Source: Bryopsis sp. KO-2023 (Eukaryota; Chlorophyta; Ulvophyceae; Bryopsidales; Bryopsidaceae). From it: a stretch of DNA of 64,000 nt. Made by a program: the position numbers and the translations under genes. Position 1 is the first letter of the stretch. Each line of letters begins with the position of its first letter. Shown in pieces: positions 19,301 through 32,232 of this stretch. The stretch is taken from the NCBI GenBank assembly GCA_030272585.1, contig BSYQ01000016.1:496001-560000 (forward strand). Reading direction: 5' to 3'. Under the pieces are notes generated by a model, which searched no databases, was not told the origin of the DNA, and was given only the letters and a program-made list of their open reading frames with translations.

Positions 19301-22300
19301 CATAGCTATTTCTTTTTCTTTCATGCACTGCCTTGCTACACGAGGTCAGACAGGGAAGAAAAGATTTTCTGTCGATCATTTGAGCTCCTTGATTTCTCCT
19401 CATATTTGAACGTTGGGTAAAGACATCGACCCAGTCGAACTGCAGGTTATCCTGACTACCAAATCTATTTCTCCAGAAGCCATTCATTCATTCTAAACTT
19501 GCAAACAAACACCTTTGATGAATTCTGTTTTTCTTAATGGACCTCACCTCCTGAGGCGTTTCTTTTTCCATCAAGCTAGGGGAAGGCTCTGCAGGAAACG
19601 CCGAATTCAGGTTCAAATCCATGCGAACCCCCAAGACTCTATACACGCACGGATTGTGCGAAGCCATCAAGACATCCCCTGGCTTAACTTCAGTTTCCAC
19701 TCCAGCACCAGGTCGCCTCAGATTCTCAACTCTTTTCCTGATGAAGGTCAGGAAGCTCCAATCGATCAGGTCCTCAGCAGCAGGCGGATGGTCGTCAGAA
19801 AAGCGAGTGTAGCCCCAGTCAGATTTCGGAAGCGGGGGTCTATTTCTGTCATCGGTCCAAGTCGCTGGGCTGGATGCATACGACCCACTTCTGTTGGGGT
19901 GTGAAGAAGAGCTCGGGGGCTTTTCCCCCAGCCGATCCATGAACTTTTCACCATTTTGACTCAGCAATGGAGTCAGCAAGTACCAGCTCTTGTTTGGGGA
20001 GGTTTTAGGGTTTTGGTGGGCAGTTCGGCTGGTCAAGAACGAAAGGCTGCCGTCGATTTCGGAAAAAAAATCTTCCTTTTTGTATTGGTCCACATGCACC
20101 GTGGTGGAGATCGACGAGAAGAGTTTCCCCTTGAAGTAGGCCCCCTCCAGAATTGCGAAATGATAAGCTTTCAGAGTTTTGATGGTGTCTTGATCGAATT
20201 CTGCAGGACCGTAGTACCTATCAACAGGAAAAAGAAGGAGTTGGAAAAAAAATGAAATGTTCGATTCTCAAAAAAATGAACCCACGTTTTCTAAGAACTG
20301 ACATTTCAGCAAGAGGAAATGCAAAAAATCGACAATGGCAGGAGTGCAACAAAACACCACCTTTGGAACCTAATATTCCTGACATTCAGCAATCCCCCCT
20401 ATTCTACTTACCACTTTTTTTTACTTCTTTTAAAAAAAAAAATAAACAAATAAATCAAAAAATCAAAAAAGGCGTTGGATCGTATTGAATCTTCAGATAT
20501 TTACCTTATCGAAACATCGACCTCCAATTTCTCAGGAAACAAACCGAAATCCATCGTCTGGTCGATTTTCCTTTGGGTGAAAATCCCGATCCGCTCAGGC
20601 ACCACGACTTCGGTATCCACCTTGTTGACCCTGTTGTCTCTTTGAACCAAATCGACGATGTGCAAGTGCAGGATGGTATCCTTTTGATTATCCGAGCCTT
20701 GTCCACACGTTTTGTTTTCCACCGCAGTCTGCATTGCATAGATACGACTCCTTGAGAAAAATGCAGTGGCTTTTTTGGGGTTTTTTCGGGCGGGTTTCGG
20801 GGTGCGTTGACGGGGGTGATGAAAATAACGATATATACAATAATCAAATGTTTGATGATTCTGTTCTGAGTTTCTTTTTGTATGCAGGGCTTTTCTCTTT
20901 TTCAGAACCACAATGAAAAAAAAATTAAAAAAATTGAGAAAAAAAATAAAAAATATTGACATATTGAAATTGGTGTTTTCAATTCACGGCTGAAAAGATG
21001 GAAAACAAGTTTGTTAACAAAGGTGGCAGGTTTCTAAATACGAAAGATTCCACACCTCGATCGGCCTCAGAATTTTTGGATTGATGGGGTTTTCCACCAC
21101 CCAGTCTCTGTTCATCGTCTGCCTGGCCTCTTCCTTCATTTGAAACGTGCTTTCTTTCAGGGCCTCTTTTTCGGACAAAATCGAAGGCAAAAAATGCTCG
21201 TCCAATTCGCCTTCTTTTTGCAATTCTCCACACGCCAGCAAACAAACCGCTGCTTTGGCTTCCCTCTTGGACGATAGAAAAGGCCCAATGATCGGATGGT
21301 TCACCGGGCAATTGCTGGGCAGAGTTATCTGAACTTGGAATTGTTTTCCAACTGGCGTCTCTTCAGAACTGAATTCAGAAAGGGAAAACAACACACACAC
21401 AAATCACTACCCTTGTTTGAACACCAGTCAATTCAAAGCTCCATGATTATCTTTGGTTTAACCCAACGTCCAAATTTTGAGGACTCGATGAACAAGGAAA
21501 AACATAAACACTGTAAATATACAAAAACATTCCACGGGGAGGGGGAAATCCAATCTGGACACGCTGTTGAAAACGTTTTGTTCTGTAGGTCGGCTTCCTG
21601 TCTTCTCAGCATAATGAACGAAACTGAGCGATGTGTGGTGGTGGTGCGATCAAACTCACCACCAAAGGAAATGGGGTCTCAGATTGCAATATTGATCCTG
21701 AGGGAGCTGACTGCAGTATCGATGGATCAGAGTGATGGCCGCATTTGACGTGATTCTGGCAGTCCCGGCAGTGTTAAACAGGATGTTTGGATCGGAGCGA
21801 ACCAAGGCACCTTCTCTTTGGGATTTCAGCATTTCATTACGGGCATCTGCTGATCCACTGCAAATCAACACACACACACACAAATTACCACCAAAAAATT
21901 AAATTTATTGGAAAATTAATATGAAAATGCTTGATACAATGGAAAAACCTACCTGTGTCGGAAACTAAATGAATAAAAAACAACGAAGCCAGAATATCCT
22001 GAATGATGTCTGCTGGTCCTATGCAGATATTGAAATTTGGGATTGCCTCTCGCAAAAACCCACACAACAAAAATGCCCGAAAAGAAACAGGATTGTCAAG
22101 TGAAGGTCATTTTTTTTTCTTCAGGGCGATGTGCATCTTGTGCATTTAGGGAAAAAAAAAGTGGCAAAACCTTATGAAGTCCTCCCCATCGTCTGCATCT
22201 TGATTGCTGAAATTGTGTCTAAGAAAATCTGCGTAGTTTTTCATGGACTCTTCTGCAGCTTGAAGGCGGTTGATCTGAGCATACAAAGTTACATTTAAAA

Positions 22301-25300
22301 ACAAAATAAAAAATAGATATATATATATATATGTATGTATGTATAATCACAAATATAAAATTAAACGGCCACAAGGATCACCAGAGAAAAATTCCTGTTC
22401 CTTCCACAATTTTAGGGTGTGCAGATGACATGAACGTCCAGCGAAAATCCATCGACACCACGTTTTTCTTTTTCTTTTTCTCTTTTTTTCATTCTATTAG
22501 CGGCGTGGGCTATTTCTGCCTTTTACATAATAGCTGGTTATCAAAATATTGTTGATTATGCCTGTTTTTCAGTTGACCACCCACCTGTGCCATCATTTCC
22601 GCATTGTTGCGCTCCACAAACATGATGTACATGGAATTCATGCGTCTTGCTCTGCCCCGGCTCTGAATGTAGGCCGCCTCTGTTTTCGGCAAGTCGAATC
22701 GAACCACCAGCCGGCAGTCGGTGATGTCCAACCCTTCCTCAGCGACACTCGTCGAAATCAACAAATTCACCTGTTTTCGGTCCAAAAACCAAGTTTATAT
22801 CTATATGTATACTAAGTATATATATAAGGATTTCTCATGAAACAAAAATCGTGCGTGTGTGTGCAATCGGGGAGGAAAGATTAACAGTGCAACTTCGTGA
22901 GTGTGTGTATTTAACAGAACGGTTGCTGTTCTTGATTTTTTAGGGGTTTTTTTTTTGGGGGGGGGGAGGGGTTTGGGGTTTGGGGAGGTATTTAGACGAT
23001 GTTATTAGTGGCATGAATTTCAATTTATGGCCCTGATCGTTTCAGATTTTCCTGTATGGCTTTGTCGTTGTTCAATAGGATAGATGCATTGAGAAAAGGA
23101 AGCTAAAACGAAAAGCATCGATACCTCCCCATCTCGAAATAGTTTGACAATTCTCCGTTGATGTTTGTCCTCCATCGCAGTCGACATCACAGATCCTCCA
23201 TGCCCAGTCAAACTCTGACACCTGCAAAAAGACGCAAGAAAGTTTTCAGGATTCTTCTCCCAGGATTTTTCGTATACAAAGACATGGCTCCATATCAACC
23301 AGGGTTGTTTAGCAGTTGAATGACACTTTTTTCGGGCATGGTGCGCATTGCCTGGAAAAAAATTACCCTTTTACCAATTGCTTGTTTTGGTCCTGTTTTG
23401 GTTGGTTAAAATGTGCCATTGTAGAAAACAAACAAATTCACGTTTTTTATTCAAATCGCGTTTTTTTATTCAAATCAGGGATATCGTAGCACTTTTTCAG
23501 AGTAAAGTATTTTTCCAGGGCAGATTGCGGTGTACCTGAAATGTTGGGTCAACTCCGGAATGCTGCGGATCATTTGCTCCAAAACCACTGCACTGATGGT
23601 CTGTTCAACGAATATCATCCCCCTCCAGTCATCCCCAGCACCACCTAGATTCAAACAACAATCCAAGATGTAATAAATCTATATAAATACTCAGTAAACC
23701 AAACTCAAAAAAAAATGCACAGCAGCCAAAAAAGAACACACAAGAAAATGAATGTTACATTCCTGGCATGGTTTGCGGAAAACAGCCCAACCGGGTTTCG
23801 ATCCTCCTCCGCCCAAAAATTAACCAAACAAACAAAAAGCAAAAAAGCAAAAAAAAACATGGCAGGGTGTAAAATCAAAAAGTGCATGCACGCGTCCTTG
23901 CCTTTCCCAACGACTTCATTCATCAAGAATCTGAACAGCTGTATGACTTTGTGCGTGGTGATCACTTGAGTTTCTCGAACGGCATCGGTTTCTACCGAAA
24001 GTGGGACTTCTCTGGATACCGGCGCCATGTCCAAAGTCAACCTCAATTTCCTACAGTTGTAAAAAGCATACGGGTCAAATCAAATCAAATCCATTCTTCG
24101 ATAAGAAAATGGAACAGAATTTTCAACAAAAAAGGTGCAGAGTGGTTGAGAACATGAAGGTAAAGAGATGGTCAATTTCCTAAAAAGGTCCAGATCCACC
24201 ACCCCAGCATTTTCCAACCTTTCTTCCCACTCGTGCAAATCCAAATTATCAAACCAAAAAGGTGAATACCAAGCTGTCAGACTGACCTGATAGCATTCGC
24301 CAAAGCATTCGGGCTCCTACTTCTGAACGGAGCAAAAAACTCCCCCACTTTTTCCTTCGACCCCAGCACCCCCAACGCCATGGCCTCCACAGCATCCCAC
24401 CACGACAGCGTCTTACACAGATCGCAGTTTCTGAAGTTATCGTCCAAAACAGCGGGGAAAGATTTCACGGCAGGTACAATAACACAAGCTACGGCACGCA
24501 TCCCCCCTTCGTTCAATGCTTGCCAGAGTTCTTGCGGTCGGTCAATGCTCAGCTTCCCTTCCAGCGATTCGATGGCACCCTTTTTTGGCAAAGAAGCAAA
24601 ATCATGCGCGTCTAAAGAGAAAGAGTGATTCACTAAATGTGAACAGGGCTACATGATGTTTGCAATTCAAAACAAACTAAATCAACTTCCGAAAAATTTA
24701 AAAGAAAGCTTCATGTGTGTTGTATAACCCATCCAAATTCCAAATTATGTTTTATTTTTTTCCGTTTCTGTTTTTCCTTTATTCTTAAAAAAAAAACCTG
24801 TAAAAAAAACAAATTTTTTTATGTTTCATTGTGAGTATACCTGGTCCGCACTGATGCCAGCATGATCGGCCATGTGCCCTCTGTTTTTAATTTCCCTGGA
24901 ATATCGTTCATCGGCACTCAATTCTCGGGTTTCCTCCTCCAGCATTTCACTCAAGCCGAACATCGCTGCCAAAAGACCCATTTCCTGTTCAAGAAAATTT
25001 TAAAACTTTTCTTCAACAGGTTTTCAAAAAAAAATCAAAACCGCCACGGAAAAAAATAAGACAAATTTTGATACTCGTTTTTAGAAACGAATTCCCCCAA
25101 TAATTCTTAGTAATAATTAAAATCAATATATAAAAATCATTTTTTATTTTGCAATTTCTCTTTTTACCCCAAGGATGTAGTTGATGCTGGACAGCTGCTT
25201 GATTTTGTGATCACAGGGCAATTTCTTCCTTTGGTCAGGTTTGTCCCACAGATTATGCTTTCCGTCATGCAGAGCCTTTCTTTCCTTCAACAGGTACATC

Positions 25301-28300
25301 ATGTTGCACACACGCAGCCGAGTAATGGCTTGTTTCAATAACCTAAGCCGGGGAGAGAAAAACACACACACACACCTGATTTTCCCTTTTCAACACAAAA
25401 CTGTTGTGCGTTTTCTTTCGTGTTTGAGAAAAAAAAACTACCGAAAAAAAGTGTTCCAGACAGAAAACTTGGACTGTCAGTTGGGTAAACATACTGGGTG
25501 AAAGAAAAGAAACTTTTCCACTCATACGCTTTTTTGTTCTTTTCAGTGTTTTTGATCGGTTCAGAAATCAAAAAAAGTCAATCCTTTTCAGCGATGTTTT
25601 ATTTTGGTAGTTGAGAAAACACACCACCCTTTTTTGTTTCTTTTTTTTGTCAGATTTCTATAAAAGCTACCGAAAGAAAAGAAAAGAAAATCAGCACACC
25701 TTTCGGTATCGGGCAACATCCTGCAAACCACCGATGGCTGATAAACAAGTCCTGTTTGGGAAGCTTTGGATGCAAATTTTCCAACGTCGGCTGTCATGAT
25801 CATGGAGGCCAGATTCTGCTGTAGCTCCATGAACCCTTGTTCGCACGACGTGGTGGATTTTTTGTCGACCAGAGAAGCCGTCATTCCGAAAATCTTGGGC
25901 AGCTCCTCTTGGGCAGCCCCAACATGATAGAATTCCTGAACAAACACAGTTTTTAAGTTTCCTTCAACTTGTACAGCTTTTCTTGAAGGGTAACCAACGT
26001 TGGTGGGGACTCAGAATCTTTCCCCAATAACAATGCTTTCTTCTGTTGTTTTTCGAAAAAATTCGACCAGCACTTTCTTCTATCGTTTTTCGAAAAATTC
26101 GACCAGTACTTTCCCCCCTTCCACCCACCCCCGGACACAAACCTGCATGATCAGGTTGTACGGGTGTTTTTTCCGGGCATGGTGGCACTCGTCAAAACAA
26201 ATGAGTGCGATTTTCCTCATGGTAATGAATCCATGCCTCAACATGGTCAGCAGAATTTGGGGCGTCATAACGAACACATGAAATTTCGACAGCTCCTTTG
26301 CCCATCGGCTCCTGTCCCAACTGTCGTCGTATTGACCTCCATCGCTGCAATACTCCCCAATCTAAACACAGAAACACAGTTGAATTCACAAGATCACCCC
26401 ACCCATTAAACAGGGCTTTCGAAAACCACCCCATCCGAGGCTTTCATTGCATGCAAAAAACAAAACGAACAGAAACTGAATGAAACCTTCCCAATCAATC
26501 CAGCCATGGCATCCTGGAGTTCTTTCTTGTTGAAAAAACTGCTGCCCAACATTTCTTGAAAAACGGTATGTTCTGCCCACCACACCATCCATTTTTATAT
26601 CCGTTTTTGCAAACTTGGAAAAAAAAATGAGACAAGAGTGAATAATATTCTACCTCCAGGTCAGTGTGTGTTCTCAGCACATGGGCTTGCTGTCCAACCA
26701 ACACTTTCTTGGGCACCAGGAAGAATATGGCTCTTCTGCTCGCTCCATTCCTTGACCATTTTTTCTCATTGGCCCCCACATCTTTGATCAACAACACCGA
26801 AATGAACGTCTTCCCAGCCCCTGTATCGAGAAATGCAATTATATTTCGACGCCGAGCCATCTAAACAGCAACACACAGACAAAACACACGTTCACTCTCA
26901 CTAGCAAACCACTACCCCCTTCTTTACCCAAAAAGAAACCGCCGGAGCTCGAAAAACACCGAAAAATGATGTGTTTTGTTTAATCACCCTGTAAAAGTCC
27001 ATTTGATATTGCCTGGCTTCCAGGGTTCCCTTCTCCCCCTTTCCAGCTTCCTTCCCGTCATCAGGTCTGTCAGACGCCACCGGCTGGTCCTCAGATTGAA
27101 CCTCAGCGGACGCACTTGCAGCCGCTGGCTGAACTTCAGAACTCCGGCCAACATCTCGCTCCACTGGCTGTGGTAGCGATTGCCCCCCACTGCTGAGGGG
27201 GCCTTGCTCCGGTGCACGGAATGATGGAGCTTGACATGGCACAGGCAGGGGGGGGTGTTGCACTGGAACCGGAGATATTGAATGCAGTTGAGAAGGAATC
27301 GCCGGCTGATATGGTGCTGGATGATGAAAATATTGGATCGGTTGCTGGGGGGGCTGTGCATGTTGCTGAGGTATAGGCGTCTGTCGAAAAAACCCACAAT
27401 CAAATAATTCAAGGGCTAGAAAGAAAAGCTGGAATGATGGAAAGTATCAAATGCGATCAGCAACCCAGGAGTGTTGTGGGCAATCTTTTTGGACAAAAAC
27501 TGGACTCCAAACACACTTGCAAAACCCCCCATGCCTTTTTCTTGTCCCTGATTTTGAATGGCAGCGGGACTTTCTGTAATTCTTTCCCCCAATATCTTTT
27601 CAAAATATCAAAAACCACCCTTTCCCTGCTTCACTGTGTTTCACAGTTTTGTTCAGCTCACCGTTGATCTTGACATAACTGGCGTCGACATAAGCGGTGG
27701 AGAAATATGACCAGTCGGCTGGGCATTCGGCAAGACAGTGCTTTGCATTACTCTAGGATGCCCAGTATCCCCATTCTGTCCCACCCCTGACCTGGTTCCA
27801 GTCACCTCCATTGGAGCTTGAACTCCAGTCTGACAGAGAGCAACAACCCGCCCGATCGGATACAGATCAAGATATTTCAAACATCGGAACAGATTCACGA
27901 ACAGCCCAGGGATCACATCCCTCCTTTCATTCTTTTAAACATATATATATACATTTCAGCCAAGTCGACCCCTTATTCCACAGAAATACTCAACAGTGTA
28001 TACGTATTTGACAAACTTACATGACTTGGCGGAGGGGACCATTGAGGTTGCGAATTGATGCCTGGTGCGCAGGCAGGAAATTGAGGATCGTTCTGACAGG
28101 TGGCAGAGCTCACAGAGCCTGGGTAGATTCCACCGTTCCCTGGGCCAGGGACAGGTTGGCTGGGACCCTGCATTTGAAAGGTTTGGGGGTTTCCCAGCAC
28201 TTGTGGAGTCTGATGAACAATCTGCAGAACAAAACACTCAGAACTGAAAACGCACCAAAAAAAAATCGACGGCAATGGTGGTGTCAGCTTTTTCACATAG

Positions 28301-30334
28301 TTTTCAACACACTCTTTCACCACCCTCAACACACTAGGAATTCAGCTCCTTGCCATTTTCTTTTTTTTTTTCTTTTTTCTTTTTTTTTCAATTTGCTCAT
28401 TGTAATTACTATCCTTTTGTCTTTCTGATGACTTGCCTGAAATTTTTTTTCGTTTTTAGTCTCGACTTTCTTAATTTTCTTTTTTTTTGTTTTCCAAATA
28501 CATATTTTTACATGTTAATGTGCCATATTAGTCATAAATTCTAAAAATAGGGTCAAAAGTACCCTTGGATTCGACCTGCTACACAAACCACAAACCTGAA
28601 ATTGAGAAGGCTGTGCAAAGACGATCGGCATAAACATTTGCCCTTGAATCTGGTTGAACTGAGATATATCCCCTTGAAATCCAACTGGGAACATTGTGGA
28701 TGCACCGAATATACCCACTCCACCAGACGGCGACACAGTCGGCTGCACGATGAATTGACCTTGGGGAGGCATCCCTGCATTGTGTTGCTGGATGGACCCT
28801 GGAAAAACCTGCACGCTGTGGGGATGGTGTTGAGGATTTTGTGCCTGGACACCACCACCCACCACCCCTGAAGTCGGATACCCCCCATCCCCTCTGCGAT
28901 TTGACATCCCTGGATGATCGCCAGGTAGCTGCACTGTGCCGGATTGCATGCCTGGGGACTGGTTTGCATGCATGGGGTGGGGGAGATTCGCTTGAGAGGT
29001 CGAATCGGCGTACTGACGTTGATGGGATGGATCTTGGGGGGCGCCAGCAGTGTAGTCGGCCTCCTGATTGATTGTGGAGGTTCCCATCGAGGGTGGCAGT
29101 GCCTCCGAAAAATATGCAGGTTCTCTTCTCTGTTCGACGGAAAATGTGGGACTCCCAGAAACTCGGACAGCCTGCACCAAAAATTAGTCATCCTCAGTGA
29201 CCCTTGCTCTTTCTTATTTCCATTTTTTCGGAGCACAAAATTGAAATCCCATGATGGACTGAGAGAGGAAAAATTATGTGCGTGTGTTTGCGTGTTTTTT
29301 TTTTTCTGGATTCAAAAGACTAAAAAGTTGAAACGAATGTTTGGAAATTCTGGACCAAGCAAAAATGTGTGGTAACCCCCCCCCAAAAGAATCCCATGAG
29401 ATGACTAACATCCTAATCCTCCGAAAAGTCAGACAGTGGAAAAAAAAACTGAAGGGAAAATAATCTTGCACTCCTCACTCCCTCATTTCACATTTAATTT
29501 ATTGAAACGTTCGTAGCCCAAAAAATCCGTCTTCCGACGCATGCTCTCCTAGAATTTAATTAGTTTTTTTTCTTGAAATAACTTTGACCTCAGGAGTACT
29601 TCCAGGGCTCGTATCCATTATTTGCGATGAGCTCTTCGGCGGAGTCCCGAACATCTGATCGTTGAATTCTGGTGCCATATTTCCCGCGGTCGACACTCCA
29701 GCAAACCCACTCGCTGACAAACAGTTCAGCTGGGACTGCCCCCCGGAGAAAGAATTCCCAGACGAGCCCACCAATCCGTTCAAGGGTGGCGATGACTGAC
29801 TGCCGCCACTGAAATGTATGGGAATATCTGGGCCGTGATTCACTGGACTGCGGTACAGTTCTTGATCAGCCATGTCGGACTCGGTGCTGCCGAGTGATCT
29901 TGGGGTGTTCGAGTCATGCTTGAGTGGGTTGTCTGGATAGTCAGAATCCCATGGGAATTTTCTATTCTCCCTGTTACGATTTAAAAAAACAAAAAACACT
30001 GCTGGATATACTATCGAATCACTGGAACCGACAAAAACAAATGGGATTTTTTTGTGGGCCAACAGAGATAAGTGTTGGTTTTTTTTGTGTGTTTTGTTTG
30101 GGGGGGGGGGGGAGCAGGGGAAACCCAATCCACACAACAAATGGTCGGACCACAACCGTCTTGGTCGGTAATTCATTTGATTTAATCATGGGTTTTTTTT
30201 CTTGAAATCCTGCTTCAAGAATGCATAAAATGATGGTCTGAGGTGTTCATGAATTTATGCGATGCAAAAAAAGAAATTAAAGAAACTTGAACTGACATTG
30301 CAGGCTGGTCCACTCGATCCTCGCTTCCATCCAT
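15374..30334 (-). CDS. DCL: Dicer-like ribonuclease III, 28-exon gene
   Basis: Cuts double-stranded RNA into small RNAs. Exons (minus): 30334-30297, 29970-29589, 29171-28596, 28221-28021, 27829-27662, 27380-26988, 26860-26654, 26361-26143, 25935-25700, 25342-25168, 24984-24841, 24579-24287, 24050-23902, 23644-23536, 23221-23125, 22770-22585, 22274-22171, 21857-21660, 21368-21056, 20728-20505, 20217-19548, 19232-18951, 18739-18489, 18372-17990, 17708-17412, 17154-16835, 16560-16263, 15930-15374. They sum to 7,470 nt, a multiple of three, with every phase matching: 2,489 residues. All introns are GT-AG except intron 13 (GC-AG). Order: low-complexity N-terminus (1-586), helicase (587-1,190), DUF283, PAZ, RNase IIIa, RNase IIIb, dsRBD. 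No frame break, so probably functional. Exon 1 (38 nt) and some acceptors are less certain. Confidence 0.93.
16263..18739 (-). other. Dicer RNase IIIa and IIIb domains (exons 23-27)
   Basis: RNase IIIa: [14 protein letters not shown] in exon 24 and [15 protein letters not shown] in exon 25. RNase IIIb: [13 protein letters not shown] in exon 26 and [15 protein letters not shown] in exon 27. Each domain keeps the Glu/Asp metal ligands of both signature blocks. The first Glu of the IIIb signature is Gln, as in animal Dicers. Both sites should therefore be active and produce the two staggered cuts. Confidence 0.92.
18951..21857 (-). other. Dicer DUF283, platform/PAZ and connector region (exons 18-22)
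   Basis: Exons 18-19 carry the Dicer dimerisation fold: [18 protein letters not shown], then [24 protein letters not shown] and LDEHFLPS. Exon 21 (670 nt) spans the platform and PAZ, ending with [16 protein letters not shown] and DLNLN. Exon 22 has the post-[14 protein letters not shown] typical of Dicer. PAZ binds the 3' overhang of the dsRNA end and measures product length with the RNase III core. Confidence 0.85.
22585..26860 (-). other. Dicer DExD/H helicase domain (exons 7-16)
   Basis: Walker [11 protein letters not shown] in exon 7, FDECHHA (motif II) at residues ~711-717 in exon 8, GMTASLV (motif III) in exon 9, and GMIFVEQ in exon 14. Exon 16 has the C-terminal helicase motifs [10 protein letters not shown] and QSRGRARR. 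Exons 10-12 (~200 residues) form the insert between the two RecA-like lobes, as expected for RIG-I-type helicases of Dicer. All hallmark residues are present, so ATP-driven dsRNA handling is likely. Confidence 0.92.
23645..23901 (-). other. GC-AG intron 13 of Dicer
   Basis: The donor reads AAAG|GCAAGG and the acceptor ATCTAG|GTGG. No GT donor nearby gives an open frame, while this one joins residues just before the conserved GMIFVEQ in phase. GC-AG introns are a minor normal class with this strong AAG|GCAAG consensus. Confidence 0.7.
26988..30334 (-). other. Dicer N-terminal low-complexity extension (exons 1-6)
   Basis: About 586 residues rich in Pro, Gln, Gly, Ser and His, with no recognised domain until [12 protein letters not shown] just before the helicase. 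Exons 2-6 are all phase 0 at both inner ends and were joined by consistent splice sites. Such a region is probably disordered; most Dicers have little or nothing ahead of the helicase. A different first exon is possible, as exon 1 rests only on an ATG, an open frame and a GTCAGT donor. Confidence 0.75.
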
Positions 30335-32232
30335 TTCGATTCAAATATCATGCCCCGGTTTTTCAATCCCTTCAAAGAGCAACAACAAAAAAACGATATG
30401 AATGCACAGCACCCACAGTATAATTGCAAAGCATCTACCAAAGTAGCTTTGATAAAGAACAGCAAATCCAATGGCCATCATACTGAAAATTTACACAAAA
30501 ACGATCGCTCCAGCAAGCGATTCAAGAAACACTCTCATTGGTGTGTGAGAAGCGTGCGACTGTTCTTATTGCGGTTTGTTTTCGCGGTTTGTGAAAAACG
30601 TCAGTTAGATACGTTGTGTGAGTAAACCACAAGCCCCAGGGTCCAGCGTCGACGCTCGACGTTCTCGCGAACCAACTAGGCTTCGTCCGCGACGAGATAA
30701 AGAGCATCTCTCTTTCCTCAGTGAAAGTGTGAAAAGAAATCTACCCTGAACATTGAGACTCAGCTCGCGGTGAAAATCGATAAGGAGTTGGGGGAAAGCG
30801 TCGCAAAAACGACAGAACATAGTTGGGTCACCAACACTAGGCTGAATCACCTCTCGCCAACAGTATGTCGAAGGTTTTTCTTTCTTTTTTCCCTGCCCTT
30901 CTCTCACGAGCGTTTACGTCCAGGCAAACGCCTTGCGAATCGACTTCTCCAAAACCAATAGAAAAGCGAAAGAAAGCGAGAGTCGTCACGAAAATTGTCT
31001 AGTGTTCGTTTAGTGGCTCTGCACGATGGGATGGCGCCGTGTCGAACACTCGATTGGGGTCAATCACACCCATCCTCATTTGGTTTCCTTTGGATCAATG
31101 AAGACGTTTATCTTGTAATTTTGCTGGCATGTCGGAGGCTTCGTTACACAACTCCGCATCTGCAAACCAGCATGTCAAACGCCCAGACTGGTTCGTTCGT
31201 TTGTTTGTTTGTTTGTTCGTTTTCTTGGTCCACCACCCCACCCATGACCAGGATTGCCTGAATATCAAACACCGAAGCGAGGGGTTCTATTTCTGCTGCA
31301 CAATGTGGGCACCTTCAGTTGAAGATGGAGGATCAACTTGCATGGCAAAGCTCTGGGGAGTTCTGATGAGAAAAGTTGTTCAGTTGTCCTTGAGACTCAC
31401 CCACCAACCCCCCTTCCCTCACTAGTCCCAGTTGTACCAGTTGAAGGAATGTGGTTTCCTCCTACGAACTTCCAACATTTGATATTTTGATCATCTCTGT
31501 TTCATTCTTCTCGATTCATATACAGGATCAAAAGAAGGTTCATTACTACTGATCCAAACATCAACAAGATGCACTACTTGTTGTGTGAATGCCAATCGAA
31601 ATTGAAGCTTTTCTTCAGCATACCAAGAATGGTGATTTTTTTGCAGATGCACAGTCTGAAAATGTGCAACCAACCACTACATCACTCCAAAAATGTGCTG
31701 AAAAAGTTCACAGTGGGTGAATTGGTTCACACTTTCATTGTTTGGGTCAAATTGAGAATTATGTCCCGACAGAATCTGCAACATTGACCACACACCGTTC
31801 ATTTCATTCCTAAAGCTTAAATAAGATAAAGTTCACCAATTTTGCAGTGCATATGGCGCAAATGTTGGCAGCGTTCACGTAACTACTCACAAGTTTTCAA
31901 AATTTTCCCATCAAGTTCAGCACCTCCATACTCAACTATCTATAATAGATGCCTGTGAATTCGCCATCCCAATGAGAATAACTATCACAGCAGATTCTAA
32001 TAATGTGTGGCACCCTGATGTTCCTACCCCCAAACTGGCTCCTAATGCAAAAAAGCAAACTCAAGTTGCTATGTCTGACCCAAAAAATTGCATCCCAGGG
32101 TGAAACACGAAATATTACCAAAAAACGTCGTCCCTGTGGACATTGACTGGCTGATCCTCACACTAAAAGGATTGGTCACGACCAAAAAACTTCGTTCGTT
32201 TCGGAACGACACGTTGCAGGTTCTCTGTCTCA
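30335..32232. other. Intergenic region upstream of Dicer
   Basis: No gene seen in ~1.9 kb. It should contain the Dicer promoter and 5' UTR on the minus strand; I see no clear TATA box. Short ORFs here lack coding features. Confidence 0.5.

Noticed and set aside
26486-26580. Extra Dicer exon between the Walker A and DECH exons
   Set aside because: Exon 7 joins exon 8 in phase and gives the normal Dicer sequence directly; the extra piece would add residues that Dicers lack there.
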